This document shows, one piece after another, positions 28,113 to 37,782 of a stretch of 64,000 bases of DNA (position 1 is the first letter of the stretch; each line of letters starts with the position of its first letter). Both the position numbers and the translations under genes were made by a program. This stretch comes from Sphingomonas rosea (GTDB lineage: Bacteria > Pseudomonadota > Alphaproteobacteria > Sphingomonadales > Sphingomonadaceae), in contig NZ_BAABBR010000001.1 of NCBI RefSeq assembly GCF_039538065.1, forward strand, positions 434,001 to 498,000, in the 5' to 3' direction. The notes under the pieces are model-generated. The model was given only the letters and a program-made list of their open reading frames with translations, searched no databases and was not told where the DNA came from.

Positions 28113-28177
28113 TGAGATGGCACGTGGTCGCAGGGCCTCCTTGGCAACCCCCCGCCCCCTCCCCTATCTAGGGTCCA

Positions 28178-28537
28178 ATGATTCAACGCATCATCATGGC
28201 CGGTGAAGATGACCGCCCCGGCAAGGGCGACGGCATCGAGGAGATCGAGCGCGGGGTCGTCACCCGCACCCGGCCGCGCACCCGCAAGCCCAGCAACTAC
28301 AAGGTGCTGATGCTGAATGACGACTACACGCCGATGGAATTCGTCGTCCTGTGCCTGCAGCGCTTCTTCAACATGGGCATCGACGACGCGACTCGCGTGA
28401 TGCTGCAGGTGCACCAGCAGGGCGTGGGTGTCTGCGGCGTCTTCACCTACGAGGTCGCCGAGACCAAGGTCAGCCAGGTCACCGACTTCGCGCGCGAGAA
28501 TCAGCACCCGCTGCAGTGCACGCTCGAAAAGGCCTGA
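28178..28537 (+). CDS. clpS: ATP-dependent Clp protease adaptor
   Basis: Delivers N-degron substrates to ClpAP. A 119-residue protein with the fold's signature: [20 protein letters not shown] (binding-pocket Asn-Asp), [20 protein letters not shown] and the tail [14 protein letters not shown] Met at codon 7 (28196) is an alternative start. The basic stretch [13 protein letters not shown] before the core is typical for alphaproteobacteria, where clpS usually lies near clpA, but here murA follows instead. Confidence 0.95.
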   Translation: MIQRIIMAGEDDRPGKGDGIEEIERGVVTRTRPRTRKPSNYKVLMLNDDYTPMEFVVLCLQRFFNMGIDDATRVMLQVHQQGVGVCGVFTYEVAETKVSQVTDFARENQHPLQCTLEKA

Positions 28538-28593
28538 CCGGCCGCCGCGCCGGCCCCACTTGCGCCGGCGGAGCGATATTCTAAACGCCGCCG

Positions 28594-29877
28594 ATGGACT
28601 CCATCCTCATCCAGGGCGGCAAGCGCCTCGAAGGCGCCATCCCCATCTCGGGCGCGAAGAACAGTGCCCTCACCTTGCTTCCGTGCGCGCTGCTCACGGC
28701 CGACAAGCTGACGCTCACCAACCTGCCGCGTCTCGCCGACGTCGACAGCTTCGGACACCTGCTCAACGGCCTTGGCGTCTCGACCAAGATCGAGGGCGTC
28801 AAGAAGGGCGAGTTCGGCCGGCGCATGACGCTCCAGGCGGGCGAGATCGCCTCGACCGTTGCACCCTACGACATGGTTCGCCGGATGCGCGCCTCCATCC
28901 TGGTACTCGGGCCCTTGCTCGCCCGCGAAGGCGAGGCGACCGTCTCGCTGCCCGGCGGCTGCGCGATCGGTGACCGGCCGATCGACCTCCACCTGCGCGC
29001 GCTCGAGGCGATGGGCGCCGAAATCGAGATTGCCGCCGGCTTTGTGAAGGCGAGCGCGCCCAAGGGCCGCATTTCGGGCGGCGACTACAGCTTCCCCGTG
29101 GTTTCCGTCGGCGCGACCGAGAACGCGCTGATGGCCGCCGCGACCGCGAACGGCCGCACCCAGTTGTTCAACGCCGCGCGCGAACCCGAGATTGTCGACC
29201 TCTGCAACCTGCTCGTCGCGATGGGCGCGAAAATCAGCGGGATCGGCTCCTCGCACCTCATCATCGACGGCGTCGATGCGCTGCACGGCTGCACCTACGC
29301 CGTCATGCCCGACCGGATCGAAGCCGGCAGCTATGCCTGCGCGGCCGGAATCACCGGCGGCAGCCTCGACCTCATTGGCGCGCGTCCCGAGGACATGCTC
29401 GCGACCACCAACGCGCTTGCCCAGTGCGGGCTCGTGATCGAGATCCACGACAAGGGCATCAAGGTCACCGCCGACGGCCCGCTGAAGCCGCTCGCCATTT
29501 CAACCGCCCCCTTCCCCGGCTTCGCCACCGACATGCAGGCGCAGTTCATGGCAATGCTCTGCCGCACCAACGGCGAGAGCTTTCTCGAGGAGACGATCTT
29601 CGAGAACCGCTACATGCACGTGCCCGAGCTTCGCCGCATGGGAGCCAACATCGACGTGCGCGGTCGCTCGGCGATCGTTCATGGCGTGCCCAAGCTGACC
29701 GGCGCCCAAGTCATGGCGACCGATCTGCGCGCTTCGATGAGCCTGGTCCTCGCCGGCCTCGCCGCCGAAGGCGAGACCGAGGTGCTTCGCGTCTACCACC
29801 TCGATCGCGGCTACGAGCGGCTCGAGGAAAAGCTGTCGGCGGTCGGCGCGACGATCGAGCGCAAGAGCGCGGGCTAG
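28594..29877 (+). CDS. murA: UDP-N-acetylglucosamine 1-carboxyvinyltransferase
   Basis: First committed step of peptidoglycan synthesis: transfers enolpyruvate from PEP to UDP-GlcNAc. At 427 residues, normal length. Seen: the N-terminal [19 protein letters not shown] with substrate-binding Lys-Asn, the catalytic loop [15 protein letters not shown] that keeps the Cys attacked by fosfomycin, and [17 protein letters not shown]. The stop overlaps the convergent small gene by 4 bp. Confidence 0.97.
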   Translation: MDSILIQGGKRLEGAIPISGAKNSALTLLPCALLTADKLTLTNLPRLADVDSFGHLLNGLGVSTKIEGVKKGEFGRRMTLQAGEIASTVAPYDMVRRMRASILVLGPLLAREGEATVSLPGGCAIGDRPIDLHLRALEAMGAEIEIAAGFVKASAPKGRISGGDYSFPVVSVGATENALMAAATANGRTQLFNAAREPEIVDLCNLLVAMGAKISGIGSSHLIIDGVDALHGCTYAVMPDRIEAGSYACAAGITGGSLDLIGARPEDMLATTNALAQCGLVIEIHDKGIKVTADGPLKPLAISTAPFPGFATDMQAQFMAMLCRTNGESFLEETIFENRYMHVPELRRMGANIDVRGRSAIVHGVPKLTGAQVMATDLRASMSLVLAGLAAEGETEVLRVYHLDRGYERLEEKLSAVGATIERKSAG

Positions 29878-30224
29878 CGCTCGGCCCAGTAGGCGAAGGC
29901 CTGACGCTGGAGCCGGTCGATCAGCTCGCGCGCCGCGGGACCGGTCCAGTCGCCGGTGAAGCGGTGCTTCTCCCAGCTTCCGGTCCACCAGCCCTGGCCG
30001 GGCAGGCCGTCGGACTGACGCACGACCAGCACCGCCAGTTCAGGCTCGCCGCTCGCCTCGGCGTCCTCGTCGACCTTGGTCAGGGTCTGGCACAGCGCCC
30101 GCATCTTGGGCCGGGTGAACCGGTGTCCGAGGCGTTCGAGGAGTTCGGAATAGGTGAGCGGATGACCGGCCGAGGCGGCGCTCACGAGGTGCGCGCGAAC
30201 CTCCTGCCAGTCGGCGATGCTCAC
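29874..30224 (-). CDS. Hypothetical protein
   Basis: A 116-residue soluble protein without a signal. It begins with a helical segment ([16 protein letters not shown]), then a winged-helix-like stretch ([20 protein letters not shown]) and ends aromatic-rich ([18 protein letters not shown]). Similar small proteins occur in sphingomonads without assigned function; DNA binding is only a guess from the middle segment. ATGA overlap with the upstream lipoprotein gene indicates coupling. Confidence 0.7.
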   Translation of the reverse strand: MSIADWQEVRAHLVSAASAGHPLTYSELLERLGHRFTRPKMRALCQTLTKVDEDAEASGEPELAVLVVRQSDGLPGQGWWTGSWEKHRFTGDWTGPAARELIDRLQRQAFAYWAER

Positions 30225-30895
30225 CCCGCGGGCTGCTCCGCGACCGGCGTCAGCTCATAGATGTCGAGCTTCGAGCCCGAGCGCGACCAAGGCATGAGAA
30301 GCCGGAAGCGCATCGGTCCGATCCGTTCGAGCACCCCCGCGATGTCGCGCCGCTGATCAGTGCCGTAGGGCTTGTTCTGTGGTTCGCTGCCGAGCGCCAC
30401 GGTGCCGAGAAAGACGAGGCGACGCGGATTGTCGTCGTCCCACAGGCGCCCCGCCGGCCGTTCGGAACCGGTCTGCTTGACGAAGGTCAGCAGGTCGTTC
30501 TCGACGTCGACGTAGCAGAAGAAGGGCTTGAAGCTGACGAAGGCGGGTGAGCGGGCATCGGTCTTGCCGAGCCGCACCAAGCGGCAATTGTAGCTTCCGG
30601 GACTGGGCGCCGGGCGGGCCAGGCCGGCGGCCGGGCGAAGCAGATCGCCCTCGCCCCGGACCGCACCGGCGAAGCGCAGGCGGGCTTCCTTGAGGCCGTC
30701 GGTCCAGGCCATGGGCAGGCGGTTGAGCCGGTCGATGTCGGCCGCGCTCGCCACCCCTTGCCAGACGTCGGCCTTGGTCGGCGGCAAAGCGACCACGGCG
30801 GGACGCGGCGGCGGCTTGGGTTTGTCGAAGGTCGCGCAGCCGGTGAGACCGAGCAGAAGAAGAGTGAGCGGCAAGGTTCGCATCGTCGGCCTCAT
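30221..30895 (-). CDS. DUF4893 lipoprotein
   Basis: A 224-residue lipoprotein: Arg-rich start, hydrophobic core, lipobox GLTGC at residues 16-20, then a Pro-rich linker. The domain shows the DUF4893 pattern: ASAADIDRLNRLPMAWTDGL, GDLLRPAAGLARPAPSPGSY, CRLVRLGK, FKPFFCYVD and a C-terminal GVLERIGPMRFRLLMP. Function unknown. It is the first gene of a coupled pair and divergent from rarD. Confidence 0.85.
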   Translation of the reverse strand: MRPTMRTLPLTLLLLGLTGCATFDKPKPPPRPAVVALPPTKADVWQGVASAADIDRLNRLPMAWTDGLKEARLRFAGAVRGEGDLLRPAAGLARPAPSPGSYNCRLVRLGKTDARSPAFVSFKPFFCYVDVENDLLTFVKQTGSERPAGRLWDDDNPRRLVFLGTVALGSEPQNKPYGTDQRRDIAGVLERIGPMRFRLLMPWSRSGSKLDIYELTPVAEQPAG

Positions 30896-30990
30896 GCTAG
30901 CACAGCGTCACGCCCCGCACATCTGGACAAAGGGGGAAAGTAGTTAACAAATGGTTGCAGCCCTGGCCCTGCGCGGCCAAGGCGCGACGG

Positions 30991-31899
30991 ATGGACGCTC
31001 CCGCCGCCCCGACCGCCGACAAGACCCGCACCGGCCTCGGGCTGGGAATCGGCGCCTATGCGCTGTGGGGGCTGCTCCCGATCTACTTCAAGCTGCTGGC
31101 CGGCGTGCCGGCGGTGGCGATCGTCGCGCACCGGATCGTCTGGTCGCTCCTCATCCTCGGCGCGCTGCTCACCGTCAGCCGGGCGTGGAGCGAGGTCGGC
31201 GCGGCGCTGCGCAACCGGGCGAGCCTCAAGCTGCTGGCTGCGACCAGCGTGCTGATCGGGATCAACTGGCTGATCTACGTCTATGCGGTGAACAGCGGGC
31301 ATATCCTTGCAGGGAGCCTCGGCTATTACCTCAACCCGCTGGCGAACATCCTGCTCGGCCGCTTCGTCCTCGGCGAGCCCCTGAGCCGGCGGCAGTGGCT
31401 GGCGGTCGCCATCGCGGCGGTCGGGGTGTCGATCCTCGCGGTCGGAGCGCTGGCGCATCTGTGGATCAGCCTGACGCTGTGCGTGAGCTTCGCGCTCTAC
31501 GGCCTCCTGCGGAAAGTGGCGCATGTCGACGCGACGGCGGGGCTGACGGTCGAGACCCTGATCCTGTTCGTCCCCGCGGTTCTGTGGCTCGGCTGGGCGA
31601 GCCTCGGCACCGCGCCGGTCTGGGGCCTCGACCAGACCGACACGATCCTGCTGGTCTTCACCGGGGTCGCCTCGACTATCCCCCTCCTCTTGTTCACCGC
31701 GGCGGCGCGGCGGCTGCCTTATTCGACGCTCGGAATCCTCCAGTTCATCGCCCCGACGCTCCAGTTCCTGGTCGCGGTGTTCCTCTACGGCGAGCCGTTC
31801 ACGACGGCGCATGCCTGGGCGTTCGGGTTCATCTGGACCGCGGCGCTGCTCTACCTCAGCAGTGCCTTCAACCGGCGGGCCCCTTCGACCAACGACTGA
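30991..31899 (+). CDS. rarD: RarD-type EamA family transporter
   Basis: A 302-residue inner-membrane protein with ten helices in two EamA repeats, as in RarD/YojE-type permeases. Seen: GLGIGAYALWGLLPIYFKLL, HRIVWSLLIL, INWLIYVYAVNSGHILAGSL with GYYLNPLANILLGRFVL, and the C-terminal LGILQFIAPTLQFLVAVFLY, a pattern specific for RarD. The substrate is unknown despite the historical chloramphenicol link. I chose the ATG at 30991 after AAGGCG; an upstream frame adds nothing conserved. Confidence 0.9.
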   Translation: MDAPAAPTADKTRTGLGLGIGAYALWGLLPIYFKLLAGVPAVAIVAHRIVWSLLILGALLTVSRAWSEVGAALRNRASLKLLAATSVLIGINWLIYVYAVNSGHILAGSLGYYLNPLANILLGRFVLGEPLSRRQWLAVAIAAVGVSILAVGALAHLWISLTLCVSFALYGLLRKVAHVDATAGLTVETLILFVPAVLWLGWASLGTAPVWGLDQTDTILLVFTGVASTIPLLLFTAAARRLPYSTLGILQFIAPTLQFLVAVFLYGEPFTTAHAWAFGFIWTAALLYLSSAFNRRAPSTND

Positions 31900-31943
31900 G
31901 GCCGGCACTGGACAAGCGGGGCCCCGCTCCCGACATCCGCTTC

Positions 31944-32168
31944 ATGCTGAACCTCGTTTCGATCCTGATCGGTCTTGTCGCCCTGGTGATGACCGCCTTC
32001 GCCTTCCTGCCGCTCCTCGGCTGGGCCAACTGGCTGATCCTGCCGCTGGCCGTGATCGGTGCCGGGCTCGGCGCGATGAGCGGGACATCCAAGGCGGGTC
32101 GCAACCTGTGCATCTTCGTGATCGTGGTCGGCGCCCTCCGCCTGATGCTGGGCGGCGGGATCATCTAA
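31944..32168 (+). CDS. Small two-helix membrane protein
   Basis: A 74-residue protein, hydrophobic almost throughout: LVSILIGLVALVMTAFAFLP, LLGWANWLILPLAVIGAGLG and CIFVIVVGALRLMLGGGII. No recognised family, though the pattern is common in sphingomonads and Bacteroidetes. It lies 44 bp after rarD and converges on phaC with a 4-bp gap. Confidence 0.7.
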   Translation: MLNLVSILIGLVALVMTAFAFLPLLGWANWLILPLAVIGAGLGAMSGTSKAGRNLCIFVIVVGALRLMLGGGII

Positions 32169-32172
32169 ACCC

Positions 32173-33903
32173 CTAGCGGGTCCGGACGTAGCGGCCGGGA
32201 GCATCCTCGATCGCCTTGCGCTTGCCCTTGCCGGGCACGCGGGCGCCGGTCGCGGGGACCTCGGCCGGGGCCTGCCGGCGGAGCCAGGCGAGCCAGTCGG
32301 GCCACCAGCTTCCCTTCACTTCGGTCGCGCCCTCGACGAACTGCTCGAGGGTCTTGGGATCGCCCTCGTTGATCCAGTGCTGGTATTTGCCCGCGCTCGG
32401 CGGATTGACGACCCCGGCGATGTGCCCCGAGCCGGCGAGCACGAACCGCTTGTCGCCCGGCACGTGGTCCATGATCTTCCACACGCTTTGCGGCGGAGCG
32501 ATGTGATCCTCGCGGCCGGCCTGGATATAGAGCGGGGTCTCGATCCGGCTCAGGTCGATCGGCGTGCCGTCGACGACGATCCCGCCCGCCTCGACCAGCT
32601 TGTTCGCCTTGTAGAGCGTCTCGAGATAGTCGCGGTGCCAGCCTGCCGGCAGGTTGGTGACGTCGCCGTTCCAGTGGAGCAGGTCGAAGGGCGGCGGTTC
32701 CTTGCCCAGCAGGTAGTTGTTGACGACGTAGTTCCAGACGAGGTCGCGGCCGCGCAGCTGGTTGAAGGTCGCGGCCATGACCCGGCCGTCGATGAGGCCG
32801 GTCTCGGCCGATAGCTGGCCGAGCAGCGCCATCGTCTCGTCGCCGAGGAACAGTTTGAGGTCGCCCGCCTCGCTGAAATCGACCTGCGCGGTGAAGTAGG
32901 TGGCCGAGGCGACCTTGGCCGCCTCGCCCCGCGCCGCGAGCAGCGCCAGCGTCGCGGCAAGCGTGGTTCCGGCGACGCAATAGCCGATGGTGTGGACCGC
33001 CTCGACGCCGAGAAGGTCGCGGACGGTGTCGATCGCATCGACCTGGCCGCGCAGGACGTAATCGTCGAGCGTGATGTCGCGGAGCGTCTCGTCGGCGGAC
33101 TTCCAGCTGACCATGAACAGCGAGATGCCGTTGTCGACGCACCAGCGGACGAAGCTCTTCTCGGGCGTCAGGTCGAGGATGTAATAGCGGTTGATCCACG
33201 GCGGAAAGACGACGAGCGGCGTTTCGAGCACCGACTTCGTGGTCGGGGCATAGTGGATGAGCTGGTAGAGCGGGGTCTCGTGGACGACCTTGCCGGGCGT
33301 GGTCGCAAGGTTGCGGCCGACCTCATAGGCGCCCTTCGGCACCTGGCTGAGCTGGCCCGCCTTCATGTCGTCGAGCATGTGGCGGAGGCCGTTCAAAAGG
33401 TTCTCGCCACGCGACTCCAGCGTTGCCTTCAGGACCTCGGGATTGGTCAGCGCGAAGTTCGACGGGCTCATCGCGTCGATCACGCCTTTGGTCACGAAGC
33501 GCAGCCGCTGGCGGGCCTCCTCGTCCAGTCCGTCGGCCTGATCGACCGACTTCATCAGCTGGTCGGAGATGGCGAGGTAGGATTGGCGGATGGTGTCGTA
33601 GACCGGATGGTCGCGCCATTCGGGCGCGGCGAAGCGCTTGTCCTTCGCCAAGCCGGCCTCAGCCATGCTGCCGAGCATCTGGCCCCATGCCTCGAGCCCC
33701 TTGCTCCACGCGTCGGCGCCCGCGCTCATCAGCGCCATCGGATCGGGCGCCTGGGGCATCTTGAGGCCCGGCGCCGGAGTGCCTGCCTTCCAGCTGTCGG
33801 CCCAGCTCTCGAGCAGCATCTGCTGCGCGAGGCCCATGACGAGGGTCCAGTGCTGCCAGTCCTCGAGCGTCGGGAAGGCGGCGGTGGGGGCATCGGTGGT
33901 CAT
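32173..33903 (-). CDS. phaC: Class I polyhydroxyalkanoate synthase
   Basis: Polymerises hydroxyacyl-CoA into PHA granules. A 576-residue protein, typical of class I. The lipase-like box GYCVAGT carries the catalytic Cys309; the Asp is in YIQAGREDHIAP and the His in LAGSGHIAGVVNPP. The conserved N-terminal segment MSPSNFALTNPEVLKATLES and TPLVVFPPWINRYYILDL are also present. It stands alone: no phaA/phaB next to it. With the phasin at 27.4 kb it indicates PHA storage. Confidence 0.96.
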   Translation of the reverse strand: MTTDAPTAAFPTLEDWQHWTLVMGLAQQMLLESWADSWKAGTPAPGLKMPQAPDPMALMSAGADAWSKGLEAWGQMLGSMAEAGLAKDKRFAAPEWRDHPVYDTIRQSYLAISDQLMKSVDQADGLDEEARQRLRFVTKGVIDAMSPSNFALTNPEVLKATLESRGENLLNGLRHMLDDMKAGQLSQVPKGAYEVGRNLATTPGKVVHETPLYQLIHYAPTTKSVLETPLVVFPPWINRYYILDLTPEKSFVRWCVDNGISLFMVSWKSADETLRDITLDDYVLRGQVDAIDTVRDLLGVEAVHTIGYCVAGTTLAATLALLAARGEAAKVASATYFTAQVDFSEAGDLKLFLGDETMALLGQLSAETGLIDGRVMAATFNQLRGRDLVWNYVVNNYLLGKEPPPFDLLHWNGDVTNLPAGWHRDYLETLYKANKLVEAGGIVVDGTPIDLSRIETPLYIQAGREDHIAPPQSVWKIMDHVPGDKRFVLAGSGHIAGVVNPPSAGKYQHWINEGDPKTLEQFVEGATEVKGSWWPDWLAWLRRQAPAEVPATGARVPGKGKRKAIEDAPGRYVRTR

Positions 33904-34197
33904 GCGGACCGCGTCCGATTTTCCCCCGCGACGGTCAAAACGGTCACAGGGTCGGCGGGTCGTTTCCTGAACAAGGTCTCGAATGTCCCAGGGTCGCCGA
34001 GTCGTTCCGGCTCGCGTCCCGGGACCGCGAGCGGCAAGATGAGGCGGTCACTCGTCACGCGGGCGAGCATGGCACAAAGTGGGGGCTGTAGGACAGGGGT
34101 TGATCGACAGTGCCAGGTCCGTTCGTGCCGAGCGGCGCCCGGGCTGACCGACGTAGTGGCTCGACTTGCACGGTGGCGGCGGGGCATGAGGCGATCG

Positions 34198-34827
34198 ATG
34201 ACTCCCGACCTTCCCACTCCGACGCTGCCGATGGCGATGCAGGCGCTCGACATCTTCGGGATTGCGGTGTTCGCGGTGTCGGGCGCGCTGCTCGCGGCGG
34301 AGAAGAAGCAGACGCTGGTGACCTTTGTCTTCTTCGCGGTGGTGACGGGGGTTGGCGGCGGGACGATCCGCGACCTGCTGATCGCGGCGCCGGTCTTCTG
34401 GGTGCACAGGAACCTCGTGCTGCTGATTTGCATCGGCGCGGCGGGGCTGGTCTGGCTGACGAGCCGGCGCTGGTTCGCGGGGCAGGCGCTGCTGTGGTTC
34501 GATGCGCTGGGGCTCGGCGCTTATGCGACCTACGGGGCGGCCAAGGCGCTGGTCTATGGGATCGCGCCGGTGCCGGCCTTCGCCATGGGGGTGCTGACCG
34601 CATGCGCGGGCGGGATCATCCGCGACGTGCTGGCGGGCGAGCCGTCGATCCTGATGCGGCCCGAACTCTATGTCACCGCGGCGGCGCTGAGCGCCGGCCT
34701 GCTGGTCGGGTTCGCGATGCTCGGCCTGACCGGCTGGCCGGCGGCGCTGATCGCGGCGGTGGCAGGCTTCGCCCTGCGCGGTCTGGCGATCGCGCGCGGA
34801 TGGAGCCTGCCCGCCTATCGGGACTGA
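34198..34827 (+). CDS. TRIC-type cation channel family protein (UPF0126/YadS)
   Basis: A 209-residue membrane protein made of two repeats of three helices. The paired glycine-rich segments FFAVVTGVGGGTIRDLL and VLTACAGGIIRDVLAGE, each with GG-IRD, are the mark of the family, homologous to eukaryotic TRIC channels. GAGGCG lies just before the ATG at 34198; an in-frame ATG at 34186 is possible. The 294 bases between it and phaC show no gene or clear signal. Confidence 0.9.
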   Translation: MTPDLPTPTLPMAMQALDIFGIAVFAVSGALLAAEKKQTLVTFVFFAVVTGVGGGTIRDLLIAAPVFWVHRNLVLLICIGAAGLVWLTSRRWFAGQALLWFDALGLGAYATYGAAKALVYGIAPVPAFAMGVLTACAGGIIRDVLAGEPSILMRPELYVTAAALSAGLLVGFAMLGLTGWPAALIAAVAGFALRGLAIARGWSLPAYRD

Positions 34828-34834
34828 CGCGGGC

Positions 34835-35143
34835 TCAGCAGCCGTAGAGCTTCGAGTCGTTCAGCCACTCGCCGTAGCTGTAGTAGGTCTTGCCGACGAT
34901 CGGCCAGTTGGGGGTGAAGCCGTCGGGGTCGTTGAACAGCGCGACGAATTCGCGCTGGTCCTTGCCGAACTGCCCGGCCGCGCGGTCGCCGCCGGTGCTG
35001 TTGCGGCTGGCGCGCTCCATGGCGAGGCAGGTGTCGGCCTTGGTCGGCTGGGCGACCCCGGTGCTCGGCTTGGCGAGGCTGGCGGTGAGAGGCAGGACGA
35101 CGGTGCCGGTCAGGAGGGCCGACGCGGCAAGCAACAGACGCAT
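34835..35143 (-). CDS. Hypothetical secreted protein
   Basis: A 102-residue protein with a signal peptide (RLLLAASALLTGTVVLPLTA then SLA). The mature part has two cysteines (DTCLAME and the terminal Cys in SKLYGC), DREFVALFNDPDGFTPNWP-like polar segments and no recognised domain. I chose the ATG at 35143 with AAGGGAA before it. Converges on the TRIC gene with a 7-bp gap. Confidence 0.7.
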   Translation of the reverse strand: MRLLLAASALLTGTVVLPLTASLAKPSTGVAQPTKADTCLAMERASRNSTGGDRAAGQFGKDQREFVALFNDPDGFTPNWPIVGKTYYSYGEWLNDSKLYGC

Positions 35144-35304
35144 GATCAATTCCCTTGTCTGCCGGACGATTCGGATCCGGCAAATGGCACTATACGCCCG
35201 TTTTTCGTATTAAGTTAATGAAAAGTTAGCAATAATAACGCCGCTGGAATGATCGCGGCGAGCTTCTTGTTGCCGGTGCTGCCACGAGACGGCACAGTCG
35301 GCGC

Positions 35305-36480
35305 ATGCACACCGACTTCTATCGCATCGAGCGGCTGCCGCCCTACGTCTTCGCCGAAGTGAACGGGATGCGCGCGGCGATGCGGGCGAAGGGCGAGGAC
35401 GTGATCGACCTCGGCATGGGCAATCCCGACAGCCCGCCCCCGGCGCACGTCATCGCCAAGCTGGCGGAAGTGGCGGCCAAGCCCGATGCGCACGGCTATT
35501 CGGCCTCGAAGGGCATTCCGGGGCTGCGGAAGGCGCAGGCGGCTTATTACCAGCGGCGGTTCGGGGTGGAACTGGATCCCGAGAGCGAAATCATCGTCAC
35601 GCTGGGGTCGAAGGAAGGGCTGGCGAACCTCGCGCAGGCGATCACCGCGCCGGGCGACGTCATCCTCGCCCCCAATCCCTCCTACCCGATCCACAGCTTC
35701 GGCTTCATCATCGCGGGGGCGGCGATCCGCTCGATTCCCGCCGCGCCCGGGCCCGACTTCTTCGAGCGGCTTCGGCTGGCGATGCGCTACACGGTGCCGC
35801 GCCCCAAGGCGCTGGTGATCGGCTATCCGAGCAATCCCACCGCTTATGTCGCCGACAAGGCCTTCTACGAGCAACTCGTCGCCTTCGCGCGCGAACACCA
35901 GATCTGGATCATCTCCGACCTCGCCTATGCCGAGATCTATTTCGGCGAGGAGCCGACGCCGTCGATCCTCGCCGTCGAGGGCGCGAAGGAGGTGGCGGTC
36001 GAGTTCACCAGCATGAGCAAGACCTATTCGATGGCCGGGTGGCGAATCGGCTTCGCGGTCGGAAACCGGGAGCTGATCGCGGCGCTGACGCGGGTGAAGA
36101 GCTATCTCGATTATGGCGCGTTCACGCCGATCCAGGCGGCGGCGGTGGCGGCCTTGAACGGGCCGCAGGACTGCGTCGCGGAGACCCGCGCGCTCTACAG
36201 GAAGCGTCGCGACGTGCTGGTCGAAAGCTTCGGGCGGGCCGGCTGGGAGATCCCGGTGCCGCAAGCCAGCATGTTCGCCTGGGCGCCGATCCCCGAGCGC
36301 TTCCAGGCGATGGGCAGCATGGAATTCTCCAAGAAGCTGCTCGCCGAGGCGGGGGTCGCGGTCGCGCCGGGCGTGGGCTTCGGCGAGGAAGGCGAAGGCT
36401 TCGTCCGGATCGCGATGGTCGAGAACGAGCAGCGCCTCCGCCAGGCCGCGCGCGGGATCAAGAAGCTCCTCAAGAGCTAG
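35305..36480 (+). CDS. alaC: Pyridoxal-phosphate aminotransferase (AlaC-like)
   Basis: A 391-residue class I/II aminotransferase. The internal aldimine Lys239 is in SMSKTYSMAGWRIGF; PLP contacts include NPSYPIHSFG, GYPSNPTAY and SDLAYAEIYF. The sequence is close in form to E. coli AlaC (glutamate-pyruvate transaminase) and to the enzymes misnamed LL-diaminopimelate aminotransferase; alanine synthesis is the best guess. The stop overlaps the convergent ChaA-like gene by 4 bp. Confidence 0.88.
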   Translation: MHTDFYRIERLPPYVFAEVNGMRAAMRAKGEDVIDLGMGNPDSPPPAHVIAKLAEVAAKPDAHGYSASKGIPGLRKAQAAYYQRRFGVELDPESEIIVTLGSKEGLANLAQAITAPGDVILAPNPSYPIHSFGFIIAGAAIRSIPAAPGPDFFERLRLAMRYTVPRPKALVIGYPSNPTAYVADKAFYEQLVAFAREHQIWIISDLAYAEIYFGEEPTPSILAVEGAKEVAVEFTSMSKTYSMAGWRIGFAVGNRELIAALTRVKSYLDYGAFTPIQAAAVAALNGPQDCVAETRALYRKRRDVLVESFGRAGWEIPVPQASMFAWAPIPERFQAMGSMEFSKKLLAEAGVAVAPGVGFGEEGEGFVRIAMVENEQRLRQAARGIKKLLKS

Positions 36481-37541
36481 GGAATGATCGTCACCAGGAG
36501 GTAGGCGGCGAAGATGACGAGGTGGACGGCGCCGTGGAGCACCGTCACCCGTCCGCGCGCGAGGCTGAGGCTCGAGACGAACAGGGTCAGCGCGAGGAGC
36601 ACGATCCCCAGCGGCTGGAGGCCGAGAGCGAGCGGCAGGTCGAGGAAATAGGCGACCACCGCGACCGCGGGAATGGTGAGGCCGATGGTGGCGAGTGCCG
36701 AGCCCAGCGCGAGGTTGAGGCTGGTCTGGAGCCGGCCGAGCCGCGCGGCCTTCACCGCCGCGATGCCCTCGGGCAGGAGAACGATGCCGGCGATGACGAT
36801 GCCGACGAGGCTGCGCGGAAGGCCGGCGGCGGCGATCGTGGTCTCGAGCGGCTTCGACAGGCCCTTGGCGAGGAGCACCACCGCGACGAGGCAGACGAGC
36901 AGGAGCAGCATCGAGCGCTGCGCGGCGCGGCGCGAGGGGCCATGGTCGTCCTCTGGCGTAGCGACCTCGGGGCGGACGAAATAATCGCGGTGACGGACGG
37001 TCTGGGCGAAGACGAAGGTCAGGTAGAGGATCAGCGCGCCCGCCGCGACGAAGCCGAGCTGGGTCGCGTTATAGACCGGGCCGGGCGCGCTGGTGGTGAA
37101 GTTCGGAAGCACGAGCGTCAGGACAAGGAGCGCCGCGATGGTGCTCAAGGCGGCATTGGCCCCGGTGCGGATGAAGCGCACCTCGCTCTTGCGGCGGCCG
37201 GCGGCGACGAGGCAGAGGCCGAGCAGCAGGTTGAGGATGATCATGCTGGCCGCGATCACCGTGTCGCGGGCGAGCGCGGTCGAGGCCTCGGGCGCGGCGA
37301 GCATCAGGCTGACGATGAGGCCGGTCTCGATCACCGTCACCGACAGCGCGAGGATCAGGGTGCCGAACGGCTCCCCCACCCGCTCGGCCACCACCTCGGC
37401 ATGATGGACCGCGGCGAGCACGGTCGCGACCAGCACCAGCGCCGACAGCCCCCACCACGACATGCCCGCGAACTGGAGGGCGACGACGGCGATGGCGGCG
37501 AGAGGGGCGAAATCGCTCGCCTTTGCGGTGATGGATGACAT
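36477..37541 (-). CDS. ChaA-like calcium:proton antiporter
   Basis: A 354-residue CaCA-superfamily exchanger with about ten helices. The two alpha repeats are visible: GEPFGTLILALSVTVIETGL with the conserved Glu, and VIAGIVLLPEGIAAVKAARL, followed by LNLALGSALATIGLTIPAVA. A polar loop (about 185-205, PEVATPEDDHGPSRR) joins the halves. This resembles E. coli ChaA and rhizobial y4hA. It exports Ca or Na at alkaline pH in E. coli; ion choice here is not proven. Confidence 0.88.
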   Translation of the reverse strand: MSSITAKASDFAPLAAIAVVALQFAGMSWWGLSALVLVATVLAAVHHAEVVAERVGEPFGTLILALSVTVIETGLIVSLMLAAPEASTALARDTVIAASMIILNLLLGLCLVAAGRRKSEVRFIRTGANAALSTIAALLVLTLVLPNFTTSAPGPVYNATQLGFVAAGALILYLTFVFAQTVRHRDYFVRPEVATPEDDHGPSRRAAQRSMLLLLVCLVAVVLLAKGLSKPLETTIAAAGLPRSLVGIVIAGIVLLPEGIAAVKAARLGRLQTSLNLALGSALATIGLTIPAVAVVAYFLDLPLALGLQPLGIVLLALTLFVSSLSLARGRVTVLHGAVHLVIFAAYLLVTIIP

Positions 37542-37632
37542 GGGAAAGGACTAGGGGTGGCGGCGCCGGAATGACAAGGCCGGGTGTTCGCGCTGTTTGA
37601 CTAGCGCGGCGGCGCTACCCATGAAGGCGGCC

Positions 37633-37782
37633 ATGCCCAAGATGCGCAAGAAGGCCGACCTGCCGACCAAGACCTGCGCGAGTTGCGGGTTGCCCTTCGC
37701 GTGGCGCAAGAAGTGGGAGCGCGACTGGGAGCAGGTGAAATTCTGCTCCGACCGGTGCCGCGCGGCGGGAGCCAAGGCATGA
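37633..37782 (+). CDS. DUF2256 small zinc-ribbon-like protein
   Basis: A 49-residue protein with the DUF2256 pattern: [18 protein letters not shown] then CSDRCR, giving two Cys pairs that probably bind zinc. Three in-frame ATGs are near; GGCGG before 37633 makes that one likeliest, though 37621 is possible. The last codons overlap the DUF2721 gene by ATGA, so the two are coupled. Function is unknown; in many bacteria it neighbours deoxyribodipyrimidine-related genes, which are absent here. Confidence 0.85.
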   Translation: MPKMRKKADLPTKTCASCGLPFAWRKKWERDWEQVKFCSDRCRAAGAKA